A stretch of DNA of 64,000 nt from Amylostereum areolatum. Its lineage: Eukaryota > Basidiomycota > Agaricomycetes > Russulales > Stereaceae. The notes below the pieces were generated by a model, which was not told the DNA's origin, did no database searches, and saw only the letters and a program-made list of their open reading frames with translations. Below are positions 61,481 to 64,000 of the stretch, one piece after another. The DNA lies in assembly GCA_012932865.1 (NCBI GenBank), contig SAXG01000079.1, positions 1 through 64,000 on the forward strand, in the 5' to 3' direction. Position numbers and translations under genes: made by a program. Numbering within the stretch: the first letter of the stretch is position 1; each line of letters opens with the position of its first letter.

Positions 61481-64000
61481 TTTTTTTTTTTTTTTTCCCT
61501 TGTTTAAAGTCTATTTCGACCGGCGGTCCATGTCTAGACTATAGTAATACAGCTGTGTGTCCTGCTCGGTTTCCTCGCGTGAAAGCTTTCTTGCTCGCTG
61601 GTGTGTCGACCTTGTAAAGGTCATGAATGCGTCCCCCGTCCCCTATCCTCCGTCTTCTCCTTCCTCTGCCCCGTAGAAATCCCCTTCTTCCCCTCCGTCT
61701 TCTTCTTCCTCTTCTTCTTCGTCCTCTCCTTGTTCTTCTCCCTCTCTCCCTCTCGTAAGCCAGCCCCTGTCCGTCCATGCTTGGATGCCTTCCCGTCGGC
61801 GTTGTGATGGGTCTGGCGGGCCCGTCATCCATCTCCTCCGTCTCCCTCCTTCTTCCTCCTCCTCATCGTCCTCCTCTTCCTCCTCTCCGTCCTCCCTGAT
61901 TGCTAGCCGTCTGTACACAGGCTTGAAGCGTTTCGTAGTGTCGATGTACTCGAATAGATCCTTGATGTAGACACTCTTGGATAGTAAGTCGTGGAGGCGT
62001 TCTGCCGCTCGTCCTGCCGCTCGTCGGAGGGCCCTTCGTGCGTCCGCGTACTTTGGGCATTTTGTGAGGTAGTGCTGGACGTCTTCTTGTCCCGTCCCGC
62101 ATAGGGGGCATCCTGGAGAGTCAGCGCGTTTTATGCTGTATAGATACTGCTGCAGAGGTACATGCCCGGATCGCAGTTGCACCAGGACCGATGCCTGCCA
62201 TCTCGTGAGCGGTTCAATGAGCTTCATGAACTTGGGGGATGGTGCGGAGGGGTCTATTGCCCGTATACGTCGGCACCTCTTCGAGGTTTCGCCTGATACG
62301 GGGTCGCGCTGTTCGAAGGCTTCGCTGGCTTGTTTCGTTAGCGTTGCTCGGTATGCTTGTCGGTTCGCTGATCTGCTGATGGGGAGTTTCCGAAGTATCA
62401 CTTCCGGGAAATACAGGTGGGGGTTTTCACCTCTGTCCTCTTTCCGTTGGGCAGCTTTCTTCGCCTCTTTGTCGACCGCTTCATTTCCTGCTACTCCTTC
62501 ATGTCCCGGGACCCATCGTATAGTCAGTCGCACTTCGCCCATGGTCTCGTCTTGCCACTCCTTGAACGCCTCGTGTACCGCATCGAGTAAGTATGATCCT
62601 GATTTTGACTTGTCGTCTTGGGTCGCATTGATAGCTGCCGTGTTGTCTAGGGCGACGGTGACTTTCCCTGACGCACGCTTGTGTCGCAATACAGCGATGG
62701 CAAGGATGATGCCGACGACCTCGGCTTCGTAGACGGTGTGCTTGGAGGCGGGGCCTAGATATAGTCGTCTTGTACTTACTCGTGCGCCATTCTTGTATAG
62801 GATGGCCGTGGCTCCCACTCCTTCCTTGTACCTCGAGCCGTCCGAGTACGCTATCCATGTTGCGTCATCTCTCTTGTTGTCCGCTTTGGCTGCTTCGGTC
62901 GTGGGTGCTATCTGGGTGGTGAAGCCCGGCTTCCATCCTACCTGTTGGTGGTACGCGGGGATCCTTTCAAAGGCGTTGACGTGGAGGTCGTACGCCTGGA
63001 TGATGTGCTGAATGTGCGGGGCTCGGTGTTTCTGATGGTGCTGTCCTTCTCCCGCTGGTTCTCTGACGAGGGCGTGGGTGGGGTTGGTAGGTGGAGCCGT
63101 GGCGTATCGCGTGGCCGCGTCATGGCATACTTTGTTGATCAAGGTTTCGAAGGGCAGGAGGTTTGCGTGTGCATCTAGTACTGTCGTTGCCGTGGTCCTG
63201 AGGGCACCTAGAATGTGAATAGCTGCACCACGTTGTATTCTGCTGAGTTTACGAATGACTCCCTTTGAGTGCCCATTCCCTGCCGCCGCCGGCGAAATGA
63301 ATACGTCGGCCGCGTACAACATCTTCGGGGCTGCGACTGCGAGGTAGTATTGTCGTCTGTACTTGTTCGATATTCCTTGAGACGGTCGTGATAGCCTCTT
63401 GAAGCCGTCGAGCCACGTTTGTCCCTTTTCCAATGCGTGTGTGACCTGCTGCTTGAACCGTAGCTCTTGGTCGAGGTATACTCCGAGTACCTAGTGGGCC
63501 GGGGTCGCTGGTATCAGCTCCCCTCGCAGGTTAATGTCCGGGCATGTGGCTTTCCTGTACTTGACCGTGCCCTTCTTGCATCGTTTGCCTCCGCTGGGGA
63601 TGCTTCTGCCTGTCCTGACGTTGTACCGTTCCTTTTTCCTCGTGAAGAGGACTAGGCCGAACTTGTCGATTCCGAACTCGCACTTGTGGTCATCTGCCCA
63701 TTCGAAAGTGCCCCCTTCCCTTGTCATGAGGTCCTGTGCCTTCTCCGCGGCTTCGTCCGGAGTGTCGCCAGTCGTGAGGAATGTGGTGTTGTCTATGAAC
63801 GCAATGCCGTCCTCGCCGTCAATTTTCTTCGGTATGTCCAGTAGATCCGCGTCGTAGAACTGGAAGAGGGGGCTCGACACTGGGCATCCCTGATCCGCTC
63901 CGCTGTTTAGTACGTACTCTCGTGACTGAAATCCGTCGAAGTTGAGCGTTGTGCGTCGGTTCGTGAGTTTGCGTTGGAACCATTCGGTGAGTTCTTCCGG
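61481..64000 (-). mobile_element. LINE (non-LTR retrotransposon), 5' end beyond the window
   Basis: On the minus strand the 3' end is marked by a poly(A) of about 16 (plus-strand T at 61481-61496). The order RT, RNase H, C-terminal zinc finger fits the I/Tad-like LINE group of fungi. It lies in the DUF6589-like gene, apparently in an intron. Confidence 0.88.
61643..63999 (-). pseudogene. LINE ORF2 (RT-RNase H), C-terminal part
   Basis: The frame is open from the window edge: RT motif GADQGCPVSSPLFQFYDADL, then GIAFIDNTTFLT where the usual second Asp of the DD pair is Asn. TAG follows at 63491-63493 (ATPAH-stop-VLGVYLDQEL). Next come the RT thumb (KYRRQYYLAVAAPKMLYAAD) and RNase H (AYSDGSRYKEGVG; YEAEVVGIILAIAVL; LDNTAAINA; WVPGHEGVAGNEAVD with all four acidic residues). 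The Cys/His end is CPLCGTGQEDVQHYLTKC. A long Glu/Asp/Arg tail follows to 61643. The TAG and the D-to-N change suggest a dead copy. Confidence 0.88.

Overview
The window looks like transposon-dense DNA from a basidiomycete, most likely an Agaricomycete. This rests on short introns of 50-55 bases with GTRNGY donors, a DUF6589-type gene, chromodomain-bearing Ty3/gypsy elements, a BED/hAT transposon and an RNase H-carrying LINE. No ordinary housekeeping gene is visible. The only candidate non-retroelement gene, a DUF6589-like gene near 59.6-61.5 kb, is itself interrupted. Coordinates, target-site duplications (TSDs) and repeat comparisons were worked out by hand.

Layout. I distinguish five Ty3/gypsy families or subfamilies, named A-E here. 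A(+) is the 3' part of a family A element at 1-3992. It lies against D-left (3993-6228, minus), which shares one LTR (6229-6676) with a second element D1 (6229-13367, minus). To the right is D2 (minus), whose gag is split: its 3' part is at 13444-13807 and its 5' part resumes at 33970. The gap is filled by a near-complete family A element, A1 (13808-33969, minus, TSD CATTG). A1 is itself interrupted by a ~1.3 kb terminal-inverted-repeat element with a minisatellite core (15068-16390) and by a complete family B element (23158-31797, plus, TSD GATCT). The D2 leader carries a hAT transposon (34978-37885, 8-bp TSD GATGCGGG). D2's LTR is cut at 38952 by element E (38953-45994, minus), the best-preserved gag-pol of the window. 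E's other side abuts element C (45995-55199, plus, decayed). C carries a 294-bp MITE (TA duplication) and A2 (47767-52064, minus, TSD GAGTT), an internally deleted family A copy. After ~1.4 kb with nothing recognisable come a 3'-truncated Ty1/copia element (about 56.6-59.4 kb), the DUF6589-like gene, and a LINE (minus) running off the right edge.

Most notable biology. Family A encodes, between pol and the 3' LTR, a block of extra ORFs: a small Cys/His protein (ORF3a), a 569-residue coiled-coil and CCHC-knuckle protein (ORF3b), a 127-residue Ser/Pro-rich then basic protein (ORF4), and a small single-pass membrane protein (ORF5) whose frame overlaps the polypurine tract and runs into the LTR. 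ORF4 is intact and of identical length in all three copies although the surrounding genes are broken. The deletion derivative A2 lost most of pol and ORF3 but kept gag, ORF4 and ORF5.

Two further patterns cross family lines. First, every readable gag gene in families A, B, D and E ends on a run of five T plus a stop, with pol open in the -1 frame. Second, differences between paired LTRs are almost entirely transitions and mostly at CpG, and many of the nonsense codons fit CGA to TGA. Families B, D and E also have a long leader upstream of the capsid part of gag that holds an additional conserved ORF (ORF0), which lacks an ATG in D.
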